Positions 1 through 8,033 of a stretch of 64,000 bases of DNA are shown here, one piece after another. The stretch is from NCBI RefSeq assembly GCF_038738535.1, contig NZ_CP046128.1:3348001-3412000 (forward strand), in the 5' to 3' direction. This stretch comes from Bacillus pumilus (GTDB lineage Bacteria; Bacillota; Bacilli; Bacillales; Bacillaceae). Position numbers and translations under genes: made by a program. Position 1 is the first letter of the stretch. Each line of letters starts with the position of its first letter. The notes under the pieces are model-generated. The model was given only the letters and a program-made list of their open reading frames with translations. It was not told the origin of the DNA and made no database searches.

Positions 1-50
1 TTTTCCGCTCGAACCCTCTCCAATAAATGAGACACGCAGCTTGTTTTCAT
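1..50 (-). CDS. thiM: hydroxyethylthiazole kinase ThiM, N-terminal fragment
   Basis: Only the first 16 codons lie in the window (MKTSCVSHLLERVRAE). The ATG at 50-48 has a clear ribosome site (AAAAGGGAGG, about 60-69) that overlaps the end of the upstream gene. The short peptide fits the start of ThiM, which phosphorylates hydroxyethylthiazole in thiamine salvage. In B. subtilis the LysR gene ywbI is followed by thiM and thiE in this order. The call therefore rests on synteny plus weak similarity. It is probably co-transcribed with cidR, which ends 18 bases upstream. Confidence 0.5.
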   Translation of the reverse strand, partial: MKTSCVSHLLERVRAE

Positions 51-67
51 CCGTATCGTCCTCCCTT

Positions 68-955
68 TTACTCTGCTCCCCACACATAGGATTTAGTATG
101 CTTTAACCATTCTCTTGCCGCAAACGACAAATAGCGATCCTTTCGCCAAATGACTCCTAAATGCCACGGGATCGACGTGTTTAAGGAAATGACTTTCACC
201 TTTTCAGGATCAAGATCACGGCAGATCCGCTCAGGCAGAAGACCAATTCCCAAGTTCTCGGCTACCATCTCACTAATGAAATCCCATTGAGACGTTTCAT
301 AAATGACATTGGGCCGGAAGCCCGCATTCATACATTCATTCAATATCCGGCTATGCAGAACAAAATCTTCTCGAAAGAAAATAAAAGACTCTTCCTTTAA
401 ATCAGCTAAATCAACCTTATCACGACCTGCCATCGGATGTGATGGATGCGTCACGAGCTTCATGTCTTCTTTAATAATGGTGTACGTATGAAAAATTTTA
501 TCATTTGCAGGCAGAACAATGACACCAATATCTAACGAACCATCTTCGACCCCTTCCTCTACTTTAATAGAGCCGTGCTCCACCAATTGAAATGTGACAT
601 CTGGATACTGCTGGCGGAATTCTCCCATGACATTCGGGAAAAAACTCGATCCAATCATCGGCGGCAGCCCGATGCGAATATGTCCTTTTTTGACATTCAT
701 TAAATCATTTAGCTCGCTCGTTAAATTCTGAAATGATTGTGTGATTTCACTCGCCTGTGTATACATCGTTTGTCCAGCATCTGTCATTTCAACCTGCCGG
801 CCATTTCGATAAAACAACTGCACCCCCAGCTCATCCTCGAGATTTTTGACCATCTTGGAAATGGTAGGCTGCGACACATAAAGAGATTGTGATGCTTTTG
901 TGAAGCTTTTTAACCTCGCCACTTCTAAGAAATATGTTAAATGTCTAATGTCCAC
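68..955 (-). CDS. cidR: LysR-type regulator CidR (YwbI type)
   Basis: LysR-family transcription regulator of about 295 residues. The N-terminal winged helix-turn-helix (residues 1-60) reads MDIRHLTYFLEVARLKSF then SQPTISKMVKNLEDELG. The rest is the periplasmic-binding-fold effector domain. An upstream ATG at 979 is in frame, but the GTG at 955 is preferred: it follows AGGAAGG by nine bases and gives the usual LysR N-terminus. It is divergent from cidA/cidB, and in Bacillus and Staphylococcus this arrangement controls the holin-like CidAB proteins in response to acetate or overflow metabolism. The intergenic stretch 956-1120 should hold its operator; I could not define one T-N11-A box confidently. 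Confidence 0.8.
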   Translation of the reverse strand: MDIRHLTYFLEVARLKSFTKASQSLYVSQPTISKMVKNLEDELGVQLFYRNGRQVEMTDAGQTMYTQASEITQSFQNLTSELNDLMNVKKGHIRIGLPPMIGSSFFPNVMGEFRQQYPDVTFQLVEHGSIKVEEGVEDGSLDIGVIVLPANDKIFHTYTIIKEDMKLVTHPSHPMAGRDKVDLADLKEESFIFFREDFVLHSRILNECMNAGFRPNVIYETSQWDFISEMVAENLGIGLLPERICRDLDPEKVKVISLNTSIPWHLGVIWRKDRYLSFAAREWLKHTKSYVWGAE

Positions 956-1120
956 ATGACTCACCCTTCCTATAGACAAAAGGAATACTAACTATTCGAT
1001 ATATGTATTTTACCTATAACTGAACGTGCTGTACACTTTAAAGTAAGCTAATCAATTGGAACGTTGTCATGTTTTTGTGAAACAGTGAACAATTTATATA
1101 GAAAAAGGAGTGAACAGAAA

Positions 1121-1504
1121 GTGAGATTGCTCAAAACGCCGCTGATTGCTGTCCTTCAGATTATGGCTTTGTTTGTTTTTGCGAAATTGATGAATGTGCT
1201 CGCGGCCTTTTTGCATTTAAGAATTCCGGGCACGATTTTAGGCATTCTGGTCATTTTCTTATTACTTCATTTTAAAATTATTCAATTAAAATGGATTGAA
1301 CTTGGCGCCGTATGGCTGCTTGGAGAACTGCTGCTATTCTTTATCCCGTCAGCAGTTGGTGTCATTGATTATGGAACATTGCTTTCTCAATCTGGCACAA
1401 GTATTGTCCTTGTCGTCTTACTTAGTACCTTTGTCGTCATGCTCTCGACTGGTATCATGACGCAAATGATTGCAAAAAGAAAGGAGCGAAAAAAGCTATG
1501 TTAG
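1121..1504 (+). CDS. cidA: holin-like protein CidA (YwbH type)
   Basis: Small integral membrane protein of 127 residues with four hydrophobic segments (near 10-30, 33-52, 60-85 and 90-115) and a basic tail (KRKERKK). It belongs to the LrgA/CidA family, which is proposed to form holin-like oligomers or to take part in pyruvate/metabolite movement linked to cell lysis. The start is taken as the GTG at 1121, ten bases after AAAGGAG; an ATG-led extension from 1064 would add a non-hydrophobic stretch absent from the family. Its last codons overlap the start of cidB, so the two are translationally coupled. Confidence 0.85.
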   Translation: MRLLKTPLIAVLQIMALFVFAKLMNVLAAFLHLRIPGTILGILVIFLLLHFKIIQLKWIELGAVWLLGELLLFFIPSAVGVIDYGTLLSQSGTSIVLVVLLSTFVVMLSTGIMTQMIAKRKERKKLC

Positions 1505-2178
1505 TTGGCGCATTATTTCTGATCTTAACGGTTCTTTTATATCTCGGATCAAAAGCGGTGTATAAACGGCATCCGAAGGTCTATGTCTCCCCATTACTTG
1601 TAACGCCGCTTGTCCTTGTCGTCTTGCTGTTAATCGTCAACATTCCTTACGATGCATACAATCAAGGCGGTAAATGGCTCACGAATATGCTTCAGCCTGC
1701 GACTGTTGCTTTTGCCATTCCTTTATATAAGTATTTTCACATTCTGAAGAAGCATGCAGTGGAAATTATTTTGAATGTGGCTTGCGGTTCTGTCATTGCG
1801 ATCCTATCAACAGCATTTATCGCCAAGTTGTTTCATTTGGATACAGGACTTATTGAAAGTCTTGTCCCAAGGTCGGTCACAACACCAGTGGCGATGAGTG
1901 TGTCAGAAATGATTGGCGGCATGCCGTCCGTTACGGCTGTATTCGTCATTTTAACCGCACTGTTTGGGTCAATCATCGGTCCAATGGTCATTCGTTATTT
2001 CCGTATTGATAATGACATTGCCATGGGCGTCCTGCTTGGAACAGGTGCACACGGGGCAGGAACATCGAAGGCATTTGAAATGAGCTCCGTCTCAGGGACG
2101 ATCTCAAGTGTGTCGATGATTCTTTCAGCTATTATTACATTATGTGCAGCGCCTCTCCTCATGTCGTTTGCCTTATAA
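1498..2178 (+). CDS. cidB: LrgB/CidB-family membrane protein (YwbG type)
   Basis: LrgB-family polytopic membrane protein of 226 residues with about six to seven membrane segments. The family signature is seen as VPRSVTTPVAM (about residues 121-131), GTGAHGAGTSKAFE (about 180-193) and the glycine-rich SVSGTIS that follows. It overlaps cidA by seven bases and is the second gene of a cidAB operon. The CidB/LrgB partner is required for CidA action and has been linked to pyruvate uptake in Bacillus (pftAB-type relatives); which role applies here cannot be told from sequence. A strong terminator follows directly. Confidence 0.85.
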   Translation: MLVGALFLILTVLLYLGSKAVYKRHPKVYVSPLLVTPLVLVVLLLIVNIPYDAYNQGGKWLTNMLQPATVAFAIPLYKYFHILKKHAVEIILNVACGSVIAILSTAFIAKLFHLDTGLIESLVPRSVTTPVAMSVSEMIGGMPSVTAVFVILTALFGSIIGPMVIRYFRIDNDIAMGVLLGTGAHGAGTSKAFEMSSVSGTISSVSMILSAIITLCAAPLLMSFAL

Positions 2179-2212
2179 AAAAGCCATTTCCTTTATCGGA
2201 AAATGGCTTTTT
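2177..2212. terminator. bidirectional terminator between cidB and rlmI-like gene
   Basis: Inverted repeat AAAAAGCCATTTCC / GGAAAATGGCTTTTT with a short loop. T-runs on both sides suit termination of the two convergent genes. Confidence 0.85.
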
Positions 2213-2213
2213 C

Positions 2214-3395
2214 TTATGCTTGTATAAAGACAACCTTTAAATAATTTCCTTCAGGATAATTCTTCGTTGTACGGAAATCCTCAGGAAGTGTATATTCTTC
2301 AAGGATACGATAGGTTTGCCCTGTTTCTTTAAAGGCCTGCGCAATAAATCCTTTGAATTTCTTCATACCAAATGCACTGCTATTCGTTGATGCCACAATG
2401 ACGCCGTTCTCAGCTGTGATTTGGATGGCTTCTTTTAATAGCTTCTTATAATCCTTCGCCGCACTGAATGTGTGCTTTTTCGTGCGTGCAAAGGATGGCG
2501 GGTCTAAGATGACAAGATCATAAGTCCATCCTTTTTTCGCTGCAAACGGAAAATATTTAAAGACGTCCATGACTTTCATATCCTGCCCGTCCACATCTAT
2601 ATCGTTGATTTCAAACTGTTCAGCTGTTTTTTTCAAACTGCGGTTTGCGACATCTACACTTGTCGTCCGGCTCGCTCCGCCAAGCGCTGCTGCCACTGAG
2701 AATGCGCCTGTGTAAGAAAATGTATTAAGCACGGTCTTTCCTTTTGCATAACGATCTCGAATCGCTTTTCTCACATGACGTTGATCAAGAAAAATGCCTG
2801 TCATCGCACCATCATTTAAGTAAACCGCTACGTTCATGCCATTTTCTTTCACGATGAGAGGAAATTCACCTTTCTCTCCCTTCACAAAATCATCATCTTC
2901 TATATACTGTCCAGACGTATCAAATCGTTTCTTTTCATAAATGCCTTTATAGTCTGGATATACGTGCTCAAGTGCAGCCAATACTTCCGCCTTGAATGTA
3001 TAAACTCCTTCGCTATACCATTGGATGAGATAGAAACCGTCATAATGATCAATCGTGAAGCCGCCAATGCCATCTCCCTCTCCGTTGAACACACGGAAAG
3101 CAGTCGTCTGCGCATCACGAAATAAATGCGTTCTGCTTTTCGCTGCCTGCTCAAGCTTGGAGACAAAAAAGGCTTGGTCTATTTTTTCGTTGGCATCAAA
3201 TGTGAGTACCCAGCCGATTCCTTTATTTTGTACACCATAATATCCTTTTCCTAAAAAGGCGCCTCGCTCATCCACCCATTCAATCAGCTCGCCTTCTTTC
3301 ACACCGCTTACATGAGATACAGCATCTTTGGAAATGAGCGGATATCCCTTTTTCACTTGTTCTGCAAATGTTTGTTTTAATGAGATTTTTTTCAT
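2214..3395 (-). CDS. RlmI-like 23S rRNA cytosine methyltransferase (YwbD type)
   Basis: Class I SAM-dependent rRNA methyltransferase of 393 residues, RlmI/YwbD family, which methylates a cytosine in 23S rRNA. An N-terminal PUA-like RNA-binding domain (about 1-75) precedes a linker domain and a Rossmann methyltransferase domain. The SAM-binding motif is LNTFSYTGAFSVAAALGG and the catalytic motif IV is LDPPSF (DPPSF). The start at 3395 (MKKISLKQTF) is favoured over the ATG nine bases upstream because AAGGATGA lies at good spacing only for the inner ATG. In B. subtilis ywbC and ywbD are likewise neighbours of the cid-like genes. RlmI identity is by family; the exact target base was not tested. 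Confidence 0.8.
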   Translation of the reverse strand: MKKISLKQTFAEQVKKGYPLISKDAVSHVSGVKEGELIEWVDERGAFLGKGYYGVQNKGIGWVLTFDANEKIDQAFFVSKLEQAAKSRTHLFRDAQTTAFRVFNGEGDGIGGFTIDHYDGFYLIQWYSEGVYTFKAEVLAALEHVYPDYKGIYEKKRFDTSGQYIEDDDFVKGEKGEFPLIVKENGMNVAVYLNDGAMTGIFLDQRHVRKAIRDRYAKGKTVLNTFSYTGAFSVAAALGGASRTTSVDVANRSLKKTAEQFEINDIDVDGQDMKVMDVFKYFPFAAKKGWTYDLVILDPPSFARTKKHTFSAAKDYKKLLKEAIQITAENGVIVASTNSSAFGMKKFKGFIAQAFKETGQTYRILEEYTLPEDFRTTKNYPEGNYLKVVFIQA

Positions 3396-3513
3396 TTGTG
3401 TCATCCTTATCCTAAATTGACTCTCTCTATCCTATCATATGAATGTATACGTTACTTCTATTATGATAAGATGAGGAGAAAAATATCAACACACCATAGA
3501 GGAGGCTCTTTTT

Positions 3514-3897
3514 TTGACGACATTACGATTAGATCATACAGGTATTATGGTCACAAATATTGATCAGTCCATTGATTTTTATGAAAAGGTCGTGGGCATG
3601 AAATTAAAGGATCGCATCACTCATACAAACGGAGTCATTGAACTTGCATTTCTCGGCTTTAAAGATGAGACAGAAACGGAAATTGAGCTCATCCAAGGGT
3701 ACAGCAGCGACCTGCCATCTGAAGGAAAGGTCCATCATCTTGCCTTTACAACAGACAATATTCATGCTGAATTCAATCGTATTCAAAAGCTGCAAATTGA
3801 ATTAATTGATGAAGAAATTACGACGTTACCAAATGGATACTGCTACTTCTTTTTCAGAGGCCCAGACCAAGAATGGATCGAATTCTTCCAGCGCTAA
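3514..3897 (+). CDS. VOC/glyoxalase-fold metalloprotein (YwbC type)
   Basis: Protein of 127 residues made of two beta-alpha-beta-beta-beta modules of the vicinal oxygen chelate fold. Possible metal ligands are the His in LDHTGIMV (residue 6-7), the His in HHLAF (about 72-73) and the Glu in EWIEFF near the end, the glyoxalase I pattern. It starts with TTG at 3514, nine bases after GGAGG. Its length and position match B. subtilis YwbC, annotated as a possible lactoylglutathione-lyase-like enzyme; since Bacillus uses bacillithiol instead of glutathione, a bacillithiol-hemithioacetal substrate is an inference only. Confidence 0.75.
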   Translation: MTTLRLDHTGIMVTNIDQSIDFYEKVVGMKLKDRITHTNGVIELAFLGFKDETETEIELIQGYSSDLPSEGKVHHLAFTTDNIHAEFNRIQKLQIELIDEEITTLPNGYCYFFFRGPDQEWIEFFQR

Positions 3898-3969
3898 TAT
3901 TTCCTAGGAAATGGGGCCAGTTACCTTTATCATCATATAAACTGCGATATTTCTTAGGCTCCATAAAAG

Positions 3970-4007
3970 AAAAAGAGTAAGAGCATCCATATGCCCTTAC
4001 TCTTTTT
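3970..4007. terminator. bidirectional terminator between ywbC-like and glnQ-like genes
   Basis: Long hairpin AAAAAGAGTAAG-GCAT / ATGC-CCTTACTCTTTTTTT serving the convergent genes on both sides. Confidence 0.9.
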
Positions 4008-4736
4008 TTATAACACCTTACTAAGAAATGATTTTGTCCGCTCATGCTGCGGGTTTCCAAAGAGAGCCTCCGGTTTGTCTTCTTCGACAATATATCCGCC
4101 ATCCATAAAGATCACGCGGTCTCCTACCTCTCTCGCAAAACCCATTTCATGTGTGACCACAATCATTGTCATGCCTTCGACGGCTAATTGTTTCATAACT
4201 GCTAATACATCCCCGACGACTTCAGGGTCAAGAGCAGAGGTCGGTTCATCGAATAATAACACTTTCGGGTCCATTGCCAAGGCTCTTGCAATGGCGACAC
4301 GCTGTTTTTGTCCACCAGATAATTGGTTAGGGTAGCTTTTGGCTTTGTCTTTTAAGCCGACCTTTTCAAGCAGGTCTATTGCTTTATCGACTGCCGCCTT
4401 CTTGTCGGCGCCTTTTACCTTCATCGGTGCGATCGTGATGTTTTCTAAAACGGTTTTATGAGGAAATAAATTAAAGTGCTGAAACACCATCCCCACTTCT
4501 TGTCGTACTTTATTGATATTCACCTTTGGATCTGTAATCGTATGTCCGTGGACAACGACTTCGCCAGCCGTAATATCTTCTAATTTATTGAGACATCTTA
4601 GAAACGTGCTTTTGCCTGATCCAGAAGGACCAATCACACACACTACTTCCTTTTCCTCGATGACTGCATTAATGTCCTTTAACACTTCGTGATCGCCAAA
4701 GGATTTCTTTAAATTTTTCACCGTAATCATACTCAT
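4008..4736 (-). CDS. glnQ: polar amino acid (glutamine-type) ABC transporter ATPase
   Basis: ATP-binding subunit of 242 residues of a polar amino-acid importer, GlnQ/HisP class. Walker A is GPSGSGKST, the signature is [15 protein letters not shown], and Walker B is VLLFDEP followed by the H-loop VVTHEMGFA. Overall length and sequence are typical of the family. It overlaps the permease gene by four bases (ATGA), the last gene of a binding protein-permease-ATPase operon. The glutamine assignment comes from the binding protein; arginine, cystine or glutamate cannot be excluded. Confidence 0.85.
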   Translation of the reverse strand: MSMITVKNLKKSFGDHEVLKDINAVIEEKEVVCVIGPSGSGKSTFLRCLNKLEDITAGEVVVHGHTITDPKVNINKVRQEVGMVFQHFNLFPHKTVLENITIAPMKVKGADKKAAVDKAIDLLEKVGLKDKAKSYPNQLSGGQKQRVAIARALAMDPKVLLFDEPTSALDPEVVGDVLAVMKQLAVEGMTMIVVTHEMGFAREVGDRVIFMDGGYIVEEDKPEALFGNPQHERTKSFLSKVL

Positions 4737-5377
4737 TTGATATCAAATCTCCTTTCTGCATAGCTAGCCAGTAGAGAAAGTAAATAAATGATCACGAAAT
4801 AAATGATACCGACAATGAGCCAGACATTCAAAGGATCAAATGTTGCCGATGCCTGTACTTGTCCCCGCTGCATAATATCGGCGATTCCGATAATCGATAA
4901 GAGAGACGTGTCCTTCAAGCTGATGATGGCTTGGTTTGTAATCGCTGGAAGCATGCGGCGGAATGCCTGCGGAAGGACGATAAAGCGCATGTTTTGTCCC
5001 CCTGTAAAGCCTAAAGAGCGCGCAGCTTCTGTTTGTCCTTTATCAATGGACTGAATCCCTGCACGAATAATTTCTGAGAAATAAGCCCCTGCATTAATCG
5101 CTACTGTAATAATCCCTGCCGGCACTCGATCAAGCGATATGAATTCAAGTGTATTCAAACCAAAGTAAATGAAGAATAGCTGTACGATAAATGGTGTGCC
5201 TCGAATGGCATTGACAAAGACAAGTGCGATGAAATTTAAGATTTTAAAAGGTGACAGACGGAATAATGCCACTATTAAACCGATAATAAATCCTAAAATG
5301 ATGGCAACAACAAAGATATATAAAGTGGTTTGCAAACCATCCATTAAATATGGAAATGCATTAATAATCGTGTCCAT
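4733..5377 (-). CDS. glnP: polar amino acid (glutamine-type) ABC transporter permease
   Basis: Permease of 214 residues, His/Glu/Gln/Arg/opine family, with about five membrane segments. The conserved EAA loop for contact with the ATPase reads [21 protein letters not shown]. The N-terminal signature [14 protein letters not shown] is typical. As a single permease gene it would act as a homodimer with the adjacent ATPase. Separated from the upstream binding-protein gene by 69 bases that hold a stable hairpin (see below), and overlapping the ATPase gene by ATGA. Confidence 0.85.
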   Translation of the reverse strand: MDTIINAFPYLMDGLQTTLYIFVVAIILGFIIGLIVALFRLSPFKILNFIALVFVNAIRGTPFIVQLFFIYFGLNTLEFISLDRVPAGIITVAINAGAYFSEIIRAGIQSIDKGQTEAARSLGFTGGQNMRFIVLPQAFRRMLPAITNQAIISLKDTSLLSIIGIADIMQRGQVQASATFDPLNVWLIVGIIYFVIIYLLSLLASYAERRFDIK

Positions 5378-5417
5378 GTTTCTCCCTCCCTAATTCACAT
5401 ACGGTGCCACATAAAGA

Positions 5418-5438
5418 AAGCGCGCACGGAGCGCGCCT
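5418..5438 (-). other. intercistronic GC hairpin after the binding-protein gene
   Basis: GCGCGC-N5-GCGCGC hairpin between glnH and glnP without a convincing T-run. Such hairpins commonly protect the 3' end of binding-protein mRNA or cause partial termination, giving excess binding protein over membrane subunits. Function is inferred from position. Confidence 0.65.
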
Positions 5439-5446
5439 CGCTTGTG

Positions 5447-6211
5447 TTATGACTTCAAATATTTATCAATAATTTTGTCATATTCACCGTTTTTCTTTAG
5501 GTTCTCTAGACCTTTATTGATCTTCTTCAATAGGTCTTGGTTTTTCCCCTTCATCACAGAAATACCATACTGGTCTCCATTCAATCGGTCTCCAACTGTT
5601 TTCAATTTTAAATCTTGTTGTGCGATTGCATACGTAATGACAGGATAATCCTCAATTAAGGCATCTGCATTTCCGTTTGAAACTTCCTGGAACATCGATG
5701 GGCTGTCATTAAATTGAACAACTTCATACCCATATTTATCTGCGTTATCTGATGCAAATTTTGCACCTGTCGTCCCATTTTTAACAGCTAGCTTTTTCCC
5801 CTTTAAATCATCAATTGATTTGATGCTGCTGTCCTTTTTCACAACAACTGTCAGTCCAGCGTCGAAGTATGGATCTGAGAAATCTACCTTCTTCTTACGT
5901 TCATCTGTAATACTCATCCCGCCCATTCCTACATCAAGCTGGCCTGCCTGCATTGCTGGAATAATGCCTGAGAAGTCCATAGCTTCAAGTTTCACTTTGA
6001 AGTCTTGGTCTTTCGCGATTGCGTTAATCAGATCAACGTCTATTCCTTCATATTTACCGCCCTTTTCAAATTCAAACGGCGGATATGTTGTATCTATCCC
6101 TATTTTATATGTGCCTTTGCCTTCTCCCGAACCGCTGTCCGATTTTGATCCACAGGCTGCCATGACGAGCACAACAATGAGTACCATGATCAGTAACATC
6201 GATTTTTTCAT
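5447..6211 (-). CDS. glnH: glutamine-type amino acid-binding lipoprotein
   Basis: Extracellular solute-binding protein of 254 residues, family 3. A lipoprotein signal ends in VMAAC (Cys20). The mature part has the classic DTTYPPFEF, MDFSGIIPAMQAGQLD, TDERKKKVDFSDPYF and ALIEDYP segments. These match E. coli GlnH more closely than arginine or cystine binders, including the Arg of TDERKK and the Asp of DFSDPYF that clamp the amino-acid backbone. First gene of a glnHPQ-type operon. A 7-6-7 inverted repeat lies 60-80 bases upstream and could be its operator. Glutamine as ligand is likely but unproven. Confidence 0.8.
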   Translation of the reverse strand: MKKSMLLIMVLIVVLVMAACGSKSDSGSGEGKGTYKIGIDTTYPPFEFEKGGKYEGIDVDLINAIAKDQDFKVKLEAMDFSGIIPAMQAGQLDVGMGGMSITDERKKKVDFSDPYFDAGLTVVVKKDSSIKSIDDLKGKKLAVKNGTTGAKFASDNADKYGYEVVQFNDSPSMFQEVSNGNADALIEDYPVITYAIAQQDLKLKTVGDRLNGDQYGISVMKGKNQDLLKKINKGLENLKKNGEYDKIIDKYLKS

Positions 6212-6271
6212 AAAACACGACCCCCTATTGTCAGTTTTGTCTAAATATTCGCAATACCAATAATACTATAC

Positions 6272-6291
6272 CACGCTAAATCTATAGCGTG
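6272..6291. promoter_or_regulatory. palindromic operator candidate upstream of glnH
   Basis: Perfect inverted repeat CACGCTA-N6-TAGCGTG, 60-80 bases upstream of glnH, directly next to a TATAGT -10-like element (6265-6270, minus strand). The regulator is unknown. The rest of 6212-6627 shows AT-rich sequence without a gene I can support. Confidence 0.45.
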
Positions 6292-6627
6292 TGATATTTT
6301 TTATCAATACCAAAGATCCATACTATACTAGATCAATAATCTCTTTAAATTTTACTTTTTTGCGAATAACTCATTTTATTCTAAAAGAAGAGTGATTCAC
6401 AATTATGATGTGAGATAATCTTACAAAAAAACGAGACATCACCTTGAAAATCTCCGTTTTTTCTAACATACGAAAACAGACTCTTGAATTACCTTCTTCT
6501 CTCTATTGATATCGTAATATATTTTTTCCAAAACCCTCTTTTTACCTAAAAATATGTAAAAGCATACAAAAAGGTGGATGGTCCCTATTTCTTTCACAAC
6601 TGGTTGAATTTACATCAAAAAACATGT

Positions 6628-6656
6628 TTTACAAATTGCAAGAGAGCGCTTAAAAT
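6628..6656 (+). promoter_or_regulatory. sigma-A promoter for the rap gene
   Basis: TTTACA (6628-6633), 17-base spacer, TAAAAT (6651-6656), about 85 bases before the rap start codon. A 12-base palindrome AAAACATGTTTT (6619-6630) overlaps the -35 and may be an operator. No ComA-box-like TTGCGG-N4-CCGCAA is seen. Confidence 0.6.
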
Positions 6657-6739
6657 ATAAGAAGATACTGAATATGGAAAGTGAATTCAGATGAATGGAA
6701 ATCGAACTAGATGGATAGATGAAGAAAGGAGGATATAAA

Positions 6740-7825
6740 TTGGCCGAAACAGGTGTTTTGTCGTCCGTTGATGTAGCGAATATGTTAAATGACTGGTATG
6801 TCATGATGAAAAAAAGAGAAATACAAGGTGCGATCCAGCTAAAAGAAGAGATTCTTCAAGCGTTTGATCGAATGGAAGAGAATCAAGACGTCTTACTTTA
6901 CTATCAATTGCTAGAGTACCGTTTTAAGGATCTCATCGAAGATACAGCTTCGTTGGATCATAGTCTTTTTGTTGATGAAAATGCGATCCGTACAGATGAC
7001 ATGCTCAGTTACTATTTCTATTTCTTTAAAGGGATGTATGAAATGCGCAGAGGCAATCAGGATACGGCATTTCACCTTTTAAAATTGGCCGAGGATAAAT
7101 TAGATCTCGTGCACGATGACATTGAAAAAGCAGAATTTCATTATAAAACAGGGTGTCTTTACTATAATATAAGGTCCACGCTTCTCTCCATACACCACTT
7201 AAAGATGGCTTCATCTATTTATGACGCAGATCCATGTTATGTGAAAAAATCAATCAGCTGTCAAATGATGCTCGCTTTGAATTATGCTGATCAATCGAAA
7301 TATGATGAGGCAGAGTCATTATTTGAAGAAGTGATTCATTCACTAGAACAAATGGAAGACCCAGATTTACTTGGTCACGCGTATTGCAATGCAGCTTTTA
7401 TTAAAAGTCTTAGAAATGAATACAGTGAAGCTGTGCCGCTCCTAGAAAAAGCTTTATTGATCGAGACATTTGAAACGTCTTCTCCAGGCGGCTACTTACT
7501 TGCCATGTATGCCTATACAAAAGCACTATTCAAGCTGAAAAAGCCTGGTTTGTTCCACTATTATGTACAGCTTTCACTACAAAAAGCAGAAAATTTAAAA
7601 CAACGAAACATTTCACTTAAATTATCCATTTTAGAAACACTTATGCTTCAGCCAGACAACATGATGGAGCAAATCAAATCTTATTGTGATCAATTAGAAT
7701 CTATGAATTTCCTTGTCGATCTTGAAGCCATCTGTCAGGATGCAGCTGCTTACTTAACGGATCTTGGACTTCATGAAGAATCCACTTATTTCTGGAACAA
7801 GGCGTTGTCCTTAAAAACTTGTTAA
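6740..7825 (+). CDS. Rap-family response-regulator aspartate phosphatase/anti-activator
   Basis: Protein of 361 residues of the Rap family. It has an N-terminal three-helix bundle (about 1-70, with NDWYVMMKKR and NQDVLLYYQLLEYRF) followed by tetratricopeptide-like repeats to the end. Rap proteins dephosphorylate Spo0F~P or block ComA/DegU binding and are inhibited by imported Phr pentapeptides. The TTG at 6740 follows AAAGGAGG by seven bases and is chosen over an in-frame ATG at 6719 that lies upstream of the ribosome site. It is followed after 16 bases by a phr gene. Family average is about 375-380 residues, so this member is slightly short. Which response regulator it targets cannot be read from sequence. 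Confidence 0.9.
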   Translation: MAETGVLSSVDVANMLNDWYVMMKKREIQGAIQLKEEILQAFDRMEENQDVLLYYQLLEYRFKDLIEDTASLDHSLFVDENAIRTDDMLSYYFYFFKGMYEMRRGNQDTAFHLLKLAEDKLDLVHDDIEKAEFHYKTGCLYYNIRSTLLSIHHLKMASSIYDADPCYVKKSISCQMMLALNYADQSKYDEAESLFEEVIHSLEQMEDPDLLGHAYCNAAFIKSLRNEYSEAVPLLEKALLIETFETSSPGGYLLAMYAYTKALFKLKKPGLFHYYVQLSLQKAENLKQRNISLKLSILETLMLQPDNMMEQIKSYCDQLESMNFLVDLEAICQDAAAYLTDLGLHEESTYFWNKALSLKTC

Positions 7826-7841
7826 GAATATGGAGTGATGT

Positions 7842-7985
7842 ATGATGAAAAAATGGTTTATCACAACTGCGATTTTGACACTCTTGATAACAGGTGTTTC
7901 CATTGGCGCTTCTATCCAAAAAGACAGCCAATCTGCACAATCTCAAGATATCATTCAAAAGAGAGACCGCGGCACCAATCCTTAA
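7842..7985 (+). CDS. Phr pre-peptide (Rap inhibitor), 47 residues
   Basis: Small gene directly downstream of rap, preceded by GGAG (7832-7835). The product begins MMKKWFITTAILTLL, a short basic start followed by a hydrophobic signal core ending near GASIQ. The hydrophilic tail ends in IIQKRDRGTNP. Known Phr signals are 5-6 residues at or near the C-terminus, often with Arg or Lys at position 2 (for example ERGMT, SRNVT), so DRGTN or DRGTNP is the probable mature signal; this is inference. Export by Sec, trimming outside, import by Opp and binding to the adjacent Rap is the family mechanism. A terminator follows immediately. Confidence 0.85.
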   Translation: MMKKWFITTAILTLLITGVSIGASIQKDSQSAQSQDIIQKRDRGTNP

Positions 7986-7990
7986 AAATG

Positions 7991-8026
7991 AAAAAGAGCA
8001 GCTGTGAATATAACAGCTGCTCTTTT
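7991..8026. terminator. bidirectional terminator between phr and relP
   Basis: AAGAGCAGCTGT / ACAGCTGCTCTTTT hairpin between convergent genes, with A/T runs on both sides. Confidence 0.9.
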
Positions 8027-8033
8027 CTATGCG

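Noticed and set aside
3854-4102. 82-codon frame on the minus strand
   Set aside because: It spans a terminator and the glnQ 3' end, with no ribosome site or recognisable product.
6292-6600. Possible small gene or RNA between glnH and rap
   Set aside because: No reading frame with a ribosome site and no clear hairpin/terminator; AT-rich non-coding sequence only.
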